A stretch of 64,000 nt of DNA, from NCBI GenBank assembly GCA_037974665.1, contig CM075780.1, forward strand, positions 5,507,268 to 5,571,267. Direction: 5' to 3'. This stretch comes from Ehretia macrophylla. Its lineage: Eukaryota > Streptophyta > Magnoliopsida > Boraginales > Ehretiaceae. The notes beneath the pieces are model-generated. The model made no database searches. It was not told where the DNA came from and worked only from the letters and a program-made list of their open reading frames with translations. Below are positions 11,238-22,233 of the stretch, piece after piece. The number at the start of each line of letters is the position of its first letter. Position 1 is the first letter of the stretch. Both the position numbers and the translations under genes were made by a program.

Positions 11238-11385
11238 ACTGGGATAGTTGATTCAATCGGGTTTCGTACTGTGCAACCGTCAAATCCCTTTGTTTGAAGG
11301 TCACGAACTCATTCCTTCGAAATCTCCTTCTACTTCCAAGAACTCTTCCAACCATTCTAAAAGAGGTAGCCCCACGATGTGACAT
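11233..11385 (-). pseudogene. gag: Retrotransposon gag, 5' part (truncated)
   Basis: There are 51 codons from an ATG at 11385 up to the insertion point. The end (NEFVTFKQRDLTVAQYETR, then LNQLSQYA) is a clear match to the middle of the Ty3/gypsy capsid domain. The usual 100 or so residues before this are missing, so the N-terminus was deleted or rearranged before the nested insertion. Beyond 11233 the open frame continues by chance into element 2. It pairs with the fragment at 3378-4088. Confidence 0.8.
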
Positions 11386-11762
11386 GTATTTATATATATA
11401 CGATTATGTTACACGAGAAGCAAATGTGTACTTATATAATCATACCACATAAGAACAACTATGTCTTAATGCATACGATTGTATAATAAAACATTAACAG
11501 CTAGTGTTCAGCCTAGCATACAAGAAACCATTGTAACATAATAAACACTTAAAGCATACGGTGCACTTGAATCACATAGGCATGTTGAGCAAATAAAACA
11601 TATTGTTCACATTGGTTCATAAAAGCACATAATATTTAATGCTCAAGCAATTAAAGCACATTAGCACACATTAACACATATAAACAAGACATCAAAATTA
11701 CTTTAGGGCTTCTACCTATAGTCCGAGAGTTGAACCCGACTAATGCCTAGTTAGCAAACTAA
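11386..11762 (-). other. Element 1 leader between primer site and gag
   Basis: It is AT-rich, with repeated GTGCTTTAATTGC-like and TTAATGTGTGC-like motifs on the minus strand. No frame was found. Confidence 0.5.
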
Positions 11763-11774
11763 GCTCTGATACCA
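11763..11774 (-). promoter_or_regulatory. Primer-binding site, tRNA-iMet (element 1)
   Basis: On the minus strand it reads TGGTATCAGAGC, eleven bases after the end of the 5' LTR. The offset is longer than the usual two or so bases, because an extra CCTTAGAGAAA lies between. Confidence 0.85.
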
Positions 11775-12495
11775 TTTCTCTAAGGTGTTACGCCCCAACC
11801 CGGCCTATAAAGGTTAGACTAGGGTGTGATCTAAACATTCAAGTCATATCTCGTACTTAACCGTTCATAAAAGTTTAACACTTAACGTTTTAGCCTAGAC
11901 TCCACAATTTTTCCGAAAAACCGGCAGCATAACGGTTGTAATTGGGCTCTTTGGTTTGACCTAATTCTCTAAATGCCTCAAAATTTCCAATCTCAATTTC
12001 ATTTCCAACTAAGATTACTATTTACCATCAATTGAAACGCCTACTAGTTATCTCGAAGTCTCGTTTGATTAATAACCTAGCATGATACAATGTTTCGTTT
12101 GTTTGTTAATCCTCGTTACAAAAGTACCTGTTGATCTTAGCTTAACAATGAGTACCTGCTTTAAATTGGATAGGTTCATTACTTAATCCTTACCTGATAC
12201 TTCATAATCCTATGATAGATACTAGCCAATAACGATAGCAAAACGACCATAGTAGTGTCTATCTAGTTATTATCAGTACAAGCCAAAATTAGACCCCAAA
12301 TTACAACAGGGGTCTTTTACATTACAAACATTAAGCAACATGAAAAGAAATAGTCTTCAAGTAGCATAATGTTCACAAATGGCCATAATCAAGCAAAGCA
12401 CATAGGACAGGCATTCATTCCAAGGAATCATCGTTAGGCACGTTGTCCTCGGGTACCGGTTCTGGATCTTCTTCACCTGAGATGATAAAAGAGGG

Positions 12496-12513
12496 TGAGT
12501 CCTTATGAACTCA
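12496..12513 (-). other. Conserved LTR hairpin (element 1 5' LTR)
   Basis: TGAGTTC pairs with GGACTCA (one G-U) around loop ATAA, preceded by CCCCTCGC. Confidence 0.6.
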
Positions 12514-13726
12514 GCGAGGGGGAACGAGAAATAGGTTTTGAAACTCATTTTCTGGTTCAACTTATGAAAACTCCTTTTTTTTTGCAAGCATAAATATATC
12601 ACAAATAAGTACATAAAAATAATATAGAAGTAAAGGAACACAATTACCCGTCTTTTCTCCCCGAGGTCCTCTAAGAACCAAGCGAGAGTACTTATACACA
12701 TAGTAAAAAGGATACGGTGAGCTTTTGCTCTCAGTTCATTTCCAGTATCAGTTGTTGCGGCCGACTTCAAATCATCCCTTTATCACGCCAAACGGGTGTA
12801 CTCTAGATGTACCCCGAAATCCTACGACCCAACTCTCCGAGGAAGTCTAGCCCCCAAGCGAGAGAGGGAATTGGACAATGGTAGTCACGGTTGCACCGTC
12901 AAGCCCGATGCTGCCCGGTGTGCGTGAACGCTACCACGCCAGAATGAAAGGTTGCAACCTTATATGCAATGCACATTTATGACATTTAATTTATCACATT
13001 AGGAGGACAACAAAGTAGGTTGCCTCCGGACAGTTATAAGATTGCACATTGACAAGTAAACAAGCGAGGCACGATAAGACAAGTAATTTCACTTGAAAGG
13101 CATATGGAGTTATATGAACATTAAACGGGCAGCCATGTAACGCACGTAAATCAGGTCATATAACTCATTTCAACGTTCACGTAATCAAATAATAAGATTA
13201 TTCAACATGCAATAACATCTACGTGGGTTCGGATGCAAGGAACGCCTATTTGTCAACATGCAATTATCAAAATCACATTTAGGGCTATAAGGGCAACTAT
13301 GGGCAGCCTACTAAACATATAATTACACACAATATCCAAAGGATCAATACTTAGCAAGTTTACCTAGTCACTAGGGTTTCCATTTCGTGCTTACCCGTGC
13401 GATTAAGCCCCAAGTCAACTCAAAATCAATCTCAAGCCATGCATCAATTAATTCAAACATCCCCAAGTATTCAAAACAGTCCACACAACATCCCAATGCC
13501 ACAATCGCAAGCATTTAATACCATAAGAGAAGTTACAACAAATTTTCTAAGCATATAACTAAGTGAAACCCTCACTGCAATAGGCTGTTTTCTCACAATC
13601 ATTAAGACAAGCAAAAAATCTCCAATTCCAGTGAATAAGATTTCCAATTAAATCTTAAGAAGTGAACTAAATTCAGGAACAAACCTCACATCATTTGGAG
13701 TTCGGGTCCAATAGTTATAGCCAAAA

Positions 13727-14136
13727 CAGTGGAATTGCATAAAATTGTCCAGATCTGCACACATTTCAATACTTGTCGTTTTTGAGGTCCTTAGGGTCAG
13801 ATTTAGCCTTAGTCCATTTCTGACAAAAATGTCCAAAACCGAAAAATATAGCAGCACACCAAATTTCATGCATTTTGGATATCATTTACTAAGTCAAAAC
13901 TGGTTCGTTCCACAAAGTCCGTGAATCTGCCAAAACCTGCTTCATTTTTCCAGACTTCCAGATTTGGACACATTTTAATGATTTGCCATTTTGAGGACCT
14001 TAGAGTCAAAATTAGCTTTGGCATATTTCTTCGAAAAATGTTCAAAACTGGCAAAACTAGTAACCTGATAATTTTCATCCATTTTCAACAACATTTGCCT
14101 ATCCAAACTCACATCGCAACAACAAGACAGAGAGCT
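13727..14136 (-). repeat. LTR-internal imperfect direct repeat (5' LTR copy)
   Basis: The two copies are 13727-13922 and about 13923-14136. It is the same pair as at 1-410. Confidence 0.6.
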
Positions 14137-14631
14137 GTCGTAAACCCAATTTCATCTATCATCACCATCTAGCCAAAAGCCTTGCCATGCATGGTTGTAA
14201 AAGCTTATGAACACACATATATCTCAAGTACAGAAGCAAAGACAAACATTTAAGAGCATGCATGTGGATTTTTGAAAGATTTTCAAGAAGTTTTAGCCCT
14301 CACCTTATCAAAACAACAAGAAGATGCACAAAACTTTGATGAAGCACAAGGTTAACTCCTTTCCTTGCTTAGCCGAGGCACCAACTCGATTTTCGCTATT
14401 TTTCCTAGCTTAGTGACCAAGTTCTTAGTAGGTGCATGTGGTTAGAAGAAGAAGAAAAGAAATGGAAGCTAGCAAACTCACCTAGGCCGAAATGGTTGCT
14501 CAAGGAGCTTGCATGTGTGATTCTTGCAACCTAGCTTGCATAGTCGAGTACCTTACCTTCTTGCTTGCCTTGATGAACCATGGTGTGATGAAGACAAGCT
14601 AAGGAGTGTAGAAACTCAGCCAAAGCCGAGA

Positions 14632-14672
14632 GACAGAGAGAGAAGAATGAGAGGGAGAGAGAGAGAGAGAAA
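14632..14672. repeat. GA-rich simple repeat
   Basis: An AG/GA tract inside the LTR. It is longer than in the 3' LTR copy (near 905-940) and is one of the main differences between the LTRs. Confidence 0.75.
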
Positions 14673-15154
14673 TGTGAGGAAGAAAGAAGAATGAAGTGAA
14701 AAATGAAAGGCTTTGAAGGGATAGATGCAAATGTCGGCCTTGGGCATAGAAATTCAGATTTTTGTGTCTTCAAGAAGCATTTTGAAATTCCTAGCATGGG
14801 CAAGAAGCATTATGTCGAGATTTGGAGGCTTTGGTGGAGTTTTTTGAGCTGAATTTTTTATGCAATGTGTCATAGATTGTCATAGGATTGTCTAGATTTA
14901 ATTTGAATTATGCAAAGCATTGCTAAATGATCCCATGTGGTCGGCCAAGGCTAGTGCTAGGATCTGAATTTTTGTCATCTATTGGAGTATTATTTAATTG
15001 TGTGTTTAAAGTGCAAAAGAATAAGGAATGTCTAGCTTTTGTGAGATTTTGTCTTCTAGTGGGTTGAATTAGTAATTTAATATTAGTTAGTGGGATTTGT
15101 AGGATTAATTATTGATCTAGTGCTTCGTGTAAGATGTTTTCTAGATTAGCGTGA

Positions 15155-15369
15155 GGGTATGCTTTCCTAGGTCTAGGGCACGCACTACGAGGTAGGGCAC
15201 GAACTACGAGACAAATGCATGTTTTCCAAGAAAATGCACGCAACTCTAAATGAATGCAAGTAATTCAATACAAGGCACACAAAATGAAACACGATTCTTA
15301 AACTTAAGTCAAGGCACGCAAATCCAGGTTAGGGCACACGAAACGAGGTATCGCACGCAAATCGAGGTC
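15155..15369 (-). repeat. Degenerate short tandem repeats near the LTR 5' end (5' LTR copy)
   Basis: Counterpart of 1436-1650, with the same GGCACG-cored imperfect units. Confidence 0.55.
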
Positions 15370-16024
15370 CAGCCTCACAATTCAAAATACTCAAAATATG
15401 GCATAATTTCAGATTTTTCAAGACCTAGAGCCGAAACACACGCACAAGCATTACCACTCTCAAAAAAAAAAAAAAATTCTCTCAAGCTCTCTTTCTCTCT
15501 CATTTTCGGCCTTGGCTGCAACTTGACTCTCTATAGCTCAAGCTCATCTTCTAAGGCTTCCCTAGGCACACAAGGACTCTATGAAACTCGACCATAGCAG
15601 CCCAAGCAAGCAAGAAGCAAGAAAAACGCATGCAAGCACACAAAACTCATCAATTTTCGGCCTAGGTATGTTTGATAGCTTCTACCTCATTTCCTTTTGT
15701 TATAACCACATGCACATACTAAGGACATGGTAACTTAGCTAGGAATTAAGGAAATCAAGAAATATCCCTCGGCCAAACAAGGAGAGAAGACCATTTGTGC
15801 ATCTTCAAGAGTTTTGAGCATCATTTGTTGGCAATATGCTAAGGTGAGGGCTAAAACTCTTTTAAAAGCTTTCAAATACCACATGCATGCCTTCATATGT
15901 CTATTTTTACCTCTGTACTTGTGGTATATGTGTGTACATGAGCTTTTGAAACCATGCATGGAAGATATTCAGCTAGAATCTGAAGATAGGTGAAATTGCG
16001 AAAATGGCAGATTTCTGACTTGTT

Positions 16025-16435
16025 AGAGCGAAGTTACTTTGGACTGGTATATGATGTTGAAAATGAATGAAAATTGGTAGGTGACTATTTTTTCCAGTTC
16101 TGAGCATTTTTTGTAGAAATAGGCCAACGCCAATTTTGATTCTAAGGTCTCCAAAATGGCAAAACATCGAAGGGTGTCTAAATCTGGAAAATCTGGAAAA
16201 TCTAGAAAATGAAGCACGTTTTTGGCAATTCACTGTCCCTGTAGAACGAACCAGTTTTGACTTAGAAAGTGATATCTAAAATGCCTTAAATTTAGTAGGT
16301 TGCTATATTTTTTGGGTCTGGACATTTTTGTCAGAAATAGACTAAGGCTAAATCTGACCCTAAGGCCCACAAAAAGGACAAGTATTGAAATATGTACAAA
16401 TCTGAACAATTTTGCGTAGTCTCACGGTTTTGGCT
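16025..16435 (+). repeat. LTR-internal imperfect direct repeat (remnant copy)
   Basis: The copies are about 16025-16237 and 16238-16435. The first has an extra local triplication of AAATCTGGA-like motifs near 16181-16207. Confidence 0.55.
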
Positions 16436-17448
16436 ATAACTCTTGAATCCGAACTCCAAATGTTGCGAGGTTTGTTTCTGAATTTATTTCACTTAATAAG
16501 CTTTATTTTGACATTTTGTTCACTGAAATTGGAGATTGTTTGTTTGTCTAAATGATTGTGGGAAAACAGACCATTGCAGTGAGGTTTTTATCTAGTGACT
16601 ATGAAAAATCGCTAAGTGTTGATCCTATGGTTATCGTGTCTAATTATGTGATTAGTGGGCTGCCCGTAGTCGTCCTTATTGCCCTAAATGTGATTCCGAT
16701 AATTACATGTTGACAAGTAGACCTTTCTTGCACCCGGTCCCACGTAAACATCGTTGCATGTTATATGACCTTATTATTTGATTACATGAACTCCGAAATG
16801 AGTTATATGACTTGATTTACATGCGTTACATGGCTGCCCATTTAATATTCATATAACTCCATGTGCCTTACAAGTGAAATTACCTGTCATATCATGCCTC
16901 GCGTGTTTACTTGTCAATGTGCAATCTTATGACTGCTCGGAGGCAACCTACTTTGTTGTCCTCCTAATGTGATATATTAAATGTCATAAATGTGCATTGC
17001 ATACAAGGTTGCAACCTTTCATTCTGGCGTGGTAGCATTTCACTCACACCGAGTGGCATCGGGCTTGCCGGTGCAATCGTGACTACCATTGTCCAATTCC
17101 CTCTCTCGCTTGGGGGCTAAACTTCCTCGGAGAGTTAGGTCATAGGATTTCGGGGTACATCCGGAGTACACACATTTGGCGTGATAAGTGGATGATTTGA
17201 AGTCGGCCGCAAGAATTGATATTGGAAATGAACTGAGAGCAAAAGCTCATCGTATCCTTTTCACTATGTGTATAAGTACTCTCGCTTGGTTCCTAGAGGA
17301 CCTCGGGGAGGAAAGACGGGTAATTGTGTTCTTTTACTTTTATATTACATTATGAACTAACTTGTGATATATGTCATGCTAGCAAAAAGGGTTTTCATAA
17401 GTTGAACCGGAAAAAGAGTTTCAAAACTTATTTCTCGTTCCCCCTCGC

Positions 17449-17466
17449 TGAGTTCATAAGGACTCA
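17449..17466 (+). other. Conserved LTR hairpin (remnant copy)
   Basis: TGAGTTC and GGACTCA around ATAA, after CCCCTCGC. The acceptor-like GTCAGG lies 15 bases after the stem. Confidence 0.6.
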
Positions 17467-18174
17467 CCCTCTTTTAGCATGTCAGGTGAAGAATATCAGG
17501 AACATGTACCTAAGGATAACGTGCCTATCGATGACTCCTTGGAGTGATTGTCTGCCCTACGTGCCTTACTTGACTGTGGCTATTTTGTGAACGATATGTT
17601 GTATTGAAGACTATTTCTTGTGTTGCTTACTGTCGTTGTTGTAAATGACTCCTGTTGTAATTTGGTGTCTAATTTTGATTTGTACCGATATTAACTAGAC
17701 AGACACCCTATTTGCTCGTTTTGCAACTGGGTTAGTATGTATCACAGGCTTATGAAGTATTAGGTAAGGGGTTAAGTAAAATGAATCTATCCAATCTTAA
17801 GCAGGTACACATCGGTAAGCTAAGATCAATAGGTACTTTTGTAACAAGGATTGACAAACAAACGAGATATAGTTATCATGCTAGGTTGTTAATCAAGCAA
17901 GACTTCGAGATAACTAGTAGGCATTTCGATTGGTGATAAATAGTAATCTTAGTGGGAAAAGAATTTGAGATTGAAAGTTTTGAGGCCTTTAGAAAATTAG
18001 GTCAAGCTAAAGAGCCCAATTGCAGCCGTTATGCTACCGATTTTCCAAAAAAAATTTGGAGTTCTAGGCTAACGTTAAGTGTTAAACCTTAATGAATGAT
18101 TAAGTACGTGAAATGATATGAATGTTTAGGTCACATCCTAGTCTAACCTCTATAGGTCGGGTTGAGGCGTGACA

Positions 18175-18184
18175 GTCAGAGGTA

Positions 18185-18257
<73 letters not shown>

Positions 18258-18282
18258 GAGTTGAGGGATCGAAGACGATCAA

Positions 18283-18317
<35 letters not shown>

Positions 18318-18324
18318 TATGGTC
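18175..18324 (+). pseudogene. 18S rRNA gene fragment
   Basis: About 150 bp match the central part of plant nuclear 18S rRNA, for example TTCTTGGATTTATGAAAGAC, then AAGCATTTGCCAAGGATGTT and ACCATAAACGATGCCGAC. It carries changes at normally invariant sites (AGAGGTAAAATT for AGAGGTGAAATT; GAGAGTTGAGGGATCG for GAAAGTTGGGGGCTCG; AAATACC for AGATACC) and decays at its right end (GACTATGGTC). The sense strand is plus, opposite to the 5S genes. The left end is cut by the LTR (GTCAG 18175-18179 may be its target duplication). The right end joins 5S spacer directly at 18324-18327. Confidence 0.92.
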
Positions 18325-18728
18325 TTTTAATGTCCCAAGAGTAATGTTGTCGTCCTTTTAATAGCTCACGACATACGATCCAGGATGGAAAAACAGAGCA
18401 AAAGAAGAAAAGTGGCCTGAAGCTGATGAAAACGTTCGATTTTGGGCTCCAAAAATGGGCACAGCGAGCAAGCTGGCTGCCCCCATCGTAGAGCTCTCGG
18501 AGAGCTTTGCAACGGTATGTTGTGCGCTGCGTAACTCCTTACGGATCAAAAGTTATGGGCATCGGAGCGATGGAGACCTGGTCACAAGCCCTACGCCCTC
18601 GGTTTGCTGGCCCAGCCTCCACGTGAAGTGAAGTTGTCTTGCCCAAGGTGCCGTGGGATTTGATAATAGAAATGTGGTGGATAAAGTATCTTGGCAACCC
18701 TAACCGGAGCAAAAAAAATTGAAAAAGG

Positions 18729-18845
18729 GGGTGCAACACGAGGACTTCCCAAGGGGTCACCCATCCTAGTACTACTCTCGTCCAAGAACGCTTAACTTCG
18801 GAGTTCTGATGGGATCCGGTGCATTAGTACTGGTATGATCGAGCC
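18729..18845 (-). rRNA. 5S rRNA gene 1
   Basis: First gene of the array. Plus-strand differences from the array consensus: CCCAAGGGG, TCCAAGAACG, AGTACTGG, and a damaged 5' end (GATCGAGCC, one base short). Probably a pseudogene. Confidence 0.93.
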
Positions 18846-19402
18846 TTCATGTTGATGGCCCAATTCCTTTATGTGTTAACGGTTCACATTCCCAGCCTAG
18901 AGAGATGGCCCATTCAAAATGCCCAATGGGCTTAACGACAACCCATCCGCTTCAACAACGCAGCATCCTCGCAAGACGTGATATCAATGCATTTTAGGGC
19001 CCTCTAATGTCCCGTGATTTAGGTTGTCGTCCTTTTAATAGCTCACGACGTATGATCTGGGACTGAAAAACATAGAAAAAGAAGGAAAGTGGCCCGAAAC
19101 TGATGAAAACGTTCAATTTTGGGCTCCAAAAAGGGCACAGCGGGCAAGCTAACTACCCCCGTCGTAGAACTCTCGGAGAGCTTTGCAACGGTATGTTGTG
19201 CACCGCGTAACTCCTTACGGATCAAAAGTTATGGGCACTGGAGCGACGGAGACCTGGTCACAAGCCCTACGCCCTCGGTTTGCCAGCCCAGCCTCCACGT
19301 GAAGCGAAGTTGTCTTGCCCAAGGTGCCGTGGGATTCGATAATAGAAATGTGGTGGATAAAGTATCTTGGCAACCCTAACCGGAGCAAAAAAAATACAAA
19401 AG

Positions 19403-19522
19403 GGGTGTACAACACGAGGACTTCCCAGGGGGTCACCCATCCTAGTACTACTCTCGCCCAAGCACGCTTAACTTCGGAGTTCTGATGGGATCCAGTGCAT
19501 TAGTGCTGGTGTGATCGCACCC
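19403..19522 (-). rRNA. 5S rRNA gene 2
   Basis: Close to consensus except for a 2-bp insertion at the RNA 3' end (GTGTACAAC), CCAGTG and GGTGTGATC. The insertion would disturb the terminal helix. Confidence 0.95.
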
Positions 19523-20082
19523 GTCATGTTGAGGGCATAATTCCTTTATGTGTTAACGGTTCACAGTCCCAGCCTAGAGAGATGGCCCATTCAAAAGGCC
19601 CAATGGGCTTAATGACAACCCATCCGCTTCAACAACGTAGCATCCTCGCAAGATGTGATATTGACACGCTGTAGGGCCCTCTTATGTCCTGCGTGTGAGG
19701 TTGTCGTCATTTTAACAGCTCACGACGTACGATTCGGGACCGAAAAATAGGGCAAAAGAAGAAAAGTGGGCCGAAACTGATGAAAACGTTCGATTTTGGG
19801 CTCCAAAAATGGGTACAGCAAGAAAGATGGATGCACCTATCGTAGAGCTCTTAGAGAGCTTTCCAACGGTATGCTATGCGTCGTGTAACTCCTTACGGAT
19901 CAAAAGTTATGGGCACCGGAGCGACGGAGACTTGGTCACAAGCCCTACGCCCTAGGTTTGCGGGCCCAGCCTTCACGTGAAGCGAAGTTGTCTTGCCCAA
20001 GGTGCCATGGGATTCGATAATAGAAATATGGTGGATAAATTATCTTGGCAACCCTAACCGGAGAAAAAAAAATTGAAAAGGG

Positions 20083-20200
20083 GGGTGCAACACGAGGACT
20101 TCCCAAGGGGTCACCCATCCTAGTACTACTCTCACCCAAGCATGCTTAACTTCGGAGTTCTGATGGGATCCGGTGCATTAGTGCTGGTTTGATTGCACAT
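20083..20200 (-). rRNA. 5S rRNA gene 3
   Basis: Differences: CCCAAGGGG, CTCACCC, CATGCTT, GGTTTGATTGCACAT. Confidence 0.95.
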
Positions 20201-20759
20201 GTCATGTTGAGGGCACAATTCCTTTATGTGTTAACGGTTCATAGTCCCAACCTAGAGAGATGGCCCATTCAAAAGGCCCAATGGGCTTAATGACAACCCA
20301 TCCGCTTCAACAACGCAGCATCCTTGCAAGATGTGATATAGACGCATTGTAGGGCCCTGCTATGTCCCACGAGTAAGGTTGTCGTCCTTTTAACAGCTCA
20401 CGACGTACGATCTGGGATGGAAAAATAGAGTAAAAAAAGAAAAGTGACCCGAAACTAATGAAAACGTTCGATTTTGGGCTCCAAAAAGAGCATAGCAAGC
20501 AAGCTGGCTACCCCCGTCGTAGAGCTCTCGGAGAGCTTTGCAATGGTATGCTGTGCGCCGCGTAACTCCTTACGGATCAAAAGTTATGGGCACCGGAGCG
20601 ATGGAGACTTGGTCACAAGCCCTACGCCCTCGGTTTGATGGTCCAGCCTCCACGTGAAGCGAAGTTGTCTTGCCCAAGGTGCCATGGGATTCGATAATAG
20701 AAATTTGGTGGATAAAGTATCTTTGCAACCCTAACCGGAGCAAAAAAAATTGAAAAGGG

Positions 20760-20877
20760 GGGTGCAACACGAGGATTTCCTAGGGGGTCACCCATCCTAT
20801 TACTACTGTCGCCCAAGCATGCTTAACTTCGGAGTTCTGATGGGATCTGGCGCATTAGTGCTGGTATGATCGCACCC
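20760..20877 (-). rRNA. 5S rRNA gene 4
   Basis: Differences: GAGGATTTCC, CTAGGGGG, CCTATTAC, ACTGTCG, CATGC, TCTGGCGC. Confidence 0.95.
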
Positions 20878-21437
20878 ATCATGTTGAGGGCACAATTCCT
20901 TTATGTTTTAACGGTTCACAGTCCCAGCCTAGAGAGATGGCCCATTCAGAATGCCCAATGGGCTTAATGACAACCCATCCGCTTCAACAACACAGCATCC
21001 TCGCAAGACGTGATATCGACGCGTTGTAAGGCCCTCTTATGTCCCGCGAGTAAGGTTGTCGTCCTTTTAACAGCTCACGACGTACGATCCCGAACAGAAA
21101 AATAGAGAAAAAGAAGAAATTTTGCCTGAAACTAATGAAAACGTTCGAATTTGAGCTACGAAAATAGTCATAGCGAGCAAGCTAGCTTCCCCCGTCATAG
21201 AGCTCTCAGAGAGCTTTGCAACGGTATGCTGTGCGCCTCGTAACTCCTTACGGATCAAAAGTTATGGGCACCGGAGCGACGAAGAGCTGGTCACAAGCCC
21301 TACGCCCTCGGTTAGCGGGCCTAGCTTCCACGTGAAGCGAAGTTGTCTTGCCCAAGGTGCCGTAGGATTCGATAATAGAACTATGGTGGATAAAGTATCT
21401 TGGCAACCCTAACCAGAACAAAAAAAATTGAAAAGTG

Positions 21438-21555
21438 GGGTGCAACACGAGGACTTCCCAGGGGGTCACCGATCCTAGTACTACTCTCGCCCAAGTACGC
21501 TTAACTTCGAAGTTCTGATGCGATCCGGTGCATTAGTGCTGGTATGATCACACCC
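21438..21555 (-). rRNA. 5S rRNA gene 5
   Basis: Differences: CACCGATCC, AAGTACGC, TCGAAGTT, ATGCGATCC, GATCACACCC. It is nearly the same as gene 6, a local unit duplication. Confidence 0.95.
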
Positions 21556-22115
21556 GTCATGTTGAGGGCACAATTCCTTTATGTGTTAATGGTTCACAGT
21601 CCGAACCTAGAGAGATGGCCCATCCAAATGGCCCAATGGGCTTAACGACAACCCATCAGCTTCAACAATGCAGCATCCTTGCAAGATGCGATATCGACGC
21701 ATTGTAGGGCCCTCTAATGTCCCGCGAGTAAGGTTGTCGTCCTTTTAACAGCTCACGACGTACGATCCAGGACCGAAAAACAAAGCGAAAGAAGAAAAGT
21801 AGCCCATAACTGATGAAAACGTTCGATTATGGGCTCCAAAAATAGACACATCGAGCAACCTGGCTGCCCCCATTGTAGAGGTCACGGAGAGCTTTGCAAC
21901 GGTATACTGTACGCCACGTAACTCCTTACGGATCAAAAGTTATGGGCACCGGAGCGATGGAGACCTGGTCACAAGCGCTACGCCATCGGTTGGCGGGCCC
22001 AACCTCCACGTGAAGCGAAGTTGTCTTGCCCAAGGTGCCGTGGGATTCGATAATAGAAATGTGGTGGATAAAGTATCTTGGCAACCCTAACCAGAACAAA
22101 AAAAATTGAAAAGTG

Positions 22116-22233
22116 GGGTGCAACACGAGGACTTCCCAGGGGGTCACCGATCCTAGTACTACTCTCGCCCAAGTATGCTTAACTTCGAAGTTCTGATGCG
22201 ATCCGGTGCATTAGTGCTGGTATGATCACACCC
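22116..22233 (-). rRNA. 5S rRNA gene 6
   Basis: It shares all gene 5 variants and adds AAGTATGC. The spacers on its two sides are also near-duplicates (GATTATGGGCTCC, TAGAGGTCACGGAG). Confidence 0.95.

Larger units (their letters stand above)
12477..14303 (-). other. Putative intron inside element 1 5' LTR
   Basis: The donor ATAAG/GTGAGGGC is at 14303 and the acceptor ATCATCTCAG/G ends at 12477, both on the minus strand. After the acceptor a short acidic frame begins EEDPEPVPED and ends in a stop about 20 codons on. Related frames follow the acceptor in the solo LTR and the LTR remnant. Confidence 0.35.
1..15379 (-). mobile_element. Element 1: gag-only LTR retrotransposon (Ty3/gypsy type, minus strand), left end outside window
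   Basis: Read on the minus strand it runs 5' LTR (11786-15379), tRNA-iMet primer site (11763-11774), leader, broken gag (11385-11233 and 4088-3378), non-coding stretch, polypurine tract (1662-1674) and 3' LTR (1661 leftwards past the edge). LTR ends are TGTGAGGC and GCGTAACA. No protease, reverse transcriptase, RNase H or integrase frame is visible in the internal part once the nested element is removed, so it would need proteins in trans, as in the TR-GAG class of plant elements. The polypurine tract style suggests a chromovirus relative. The two LTRs differ at scattered bases plus two simple-repeat indels, which suggests a recent insertion. The right flank, 15380-15384 (ATTCA), would be the target duplication; the left copy is off-window. 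Confidence 0.85.
11786..15379 (-). mobile_element. 5' LTR of element 1
   Basis: It is 3594 bp, starting at 15379 with TGTGAGGC and ending at 11786 with GCGTAACA. It carries the short degenerate repeats near its start, a CT-rich segment, the 200-bp direct-repeat pair, two donor-like sites, a conserved block with CTCGCTTGGGG, a hairpin and an acceptor-like site. The frame at 12357-12770 (137 codons) runs across the hairpin and putative acceptor. It is also open in the solo LTR, but I see no known domain. Confidence 0.92.
15844..17485 (+). other. Putative intron inside the LTR remnant
   Basis: Donor GCTAAG/GTGAGGGC and acceptor AGCATGTCAG/G. Another donor-like GGCCTAG/GTATGTT lies near 15665. 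Confidence 0.35.
15380..18174 (+). mobile_element. LTR remnant of the element 1 family, interrupted by element 1
   Basis: The sequence lines up with the solo LTR from about 47670 to its end and finishes GAGGCGTGACA. It lacks the first 680 or so bases because element 1 inserted there (ATTCA at 15380 is the likely target duplication); the missing part should lie left of the window. It has the 200-bp repeat pair, donor-like and acceptor-like sites and the hairpin. An A15 tract is at 15462-15476. It differs more from the element 1 LTRs than these do from each other, so it is older. Confidence 0.85.

Noticed and set aside
12357..12770. A 137-codon frame conserved in three LTR copies (also 49740-50159 and 17324-17590)
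   Set aside because: Conservation is explained by LTR sequence similarity. The frame crosses the hairpin and the acceptor-like site, and no domain is recognised.
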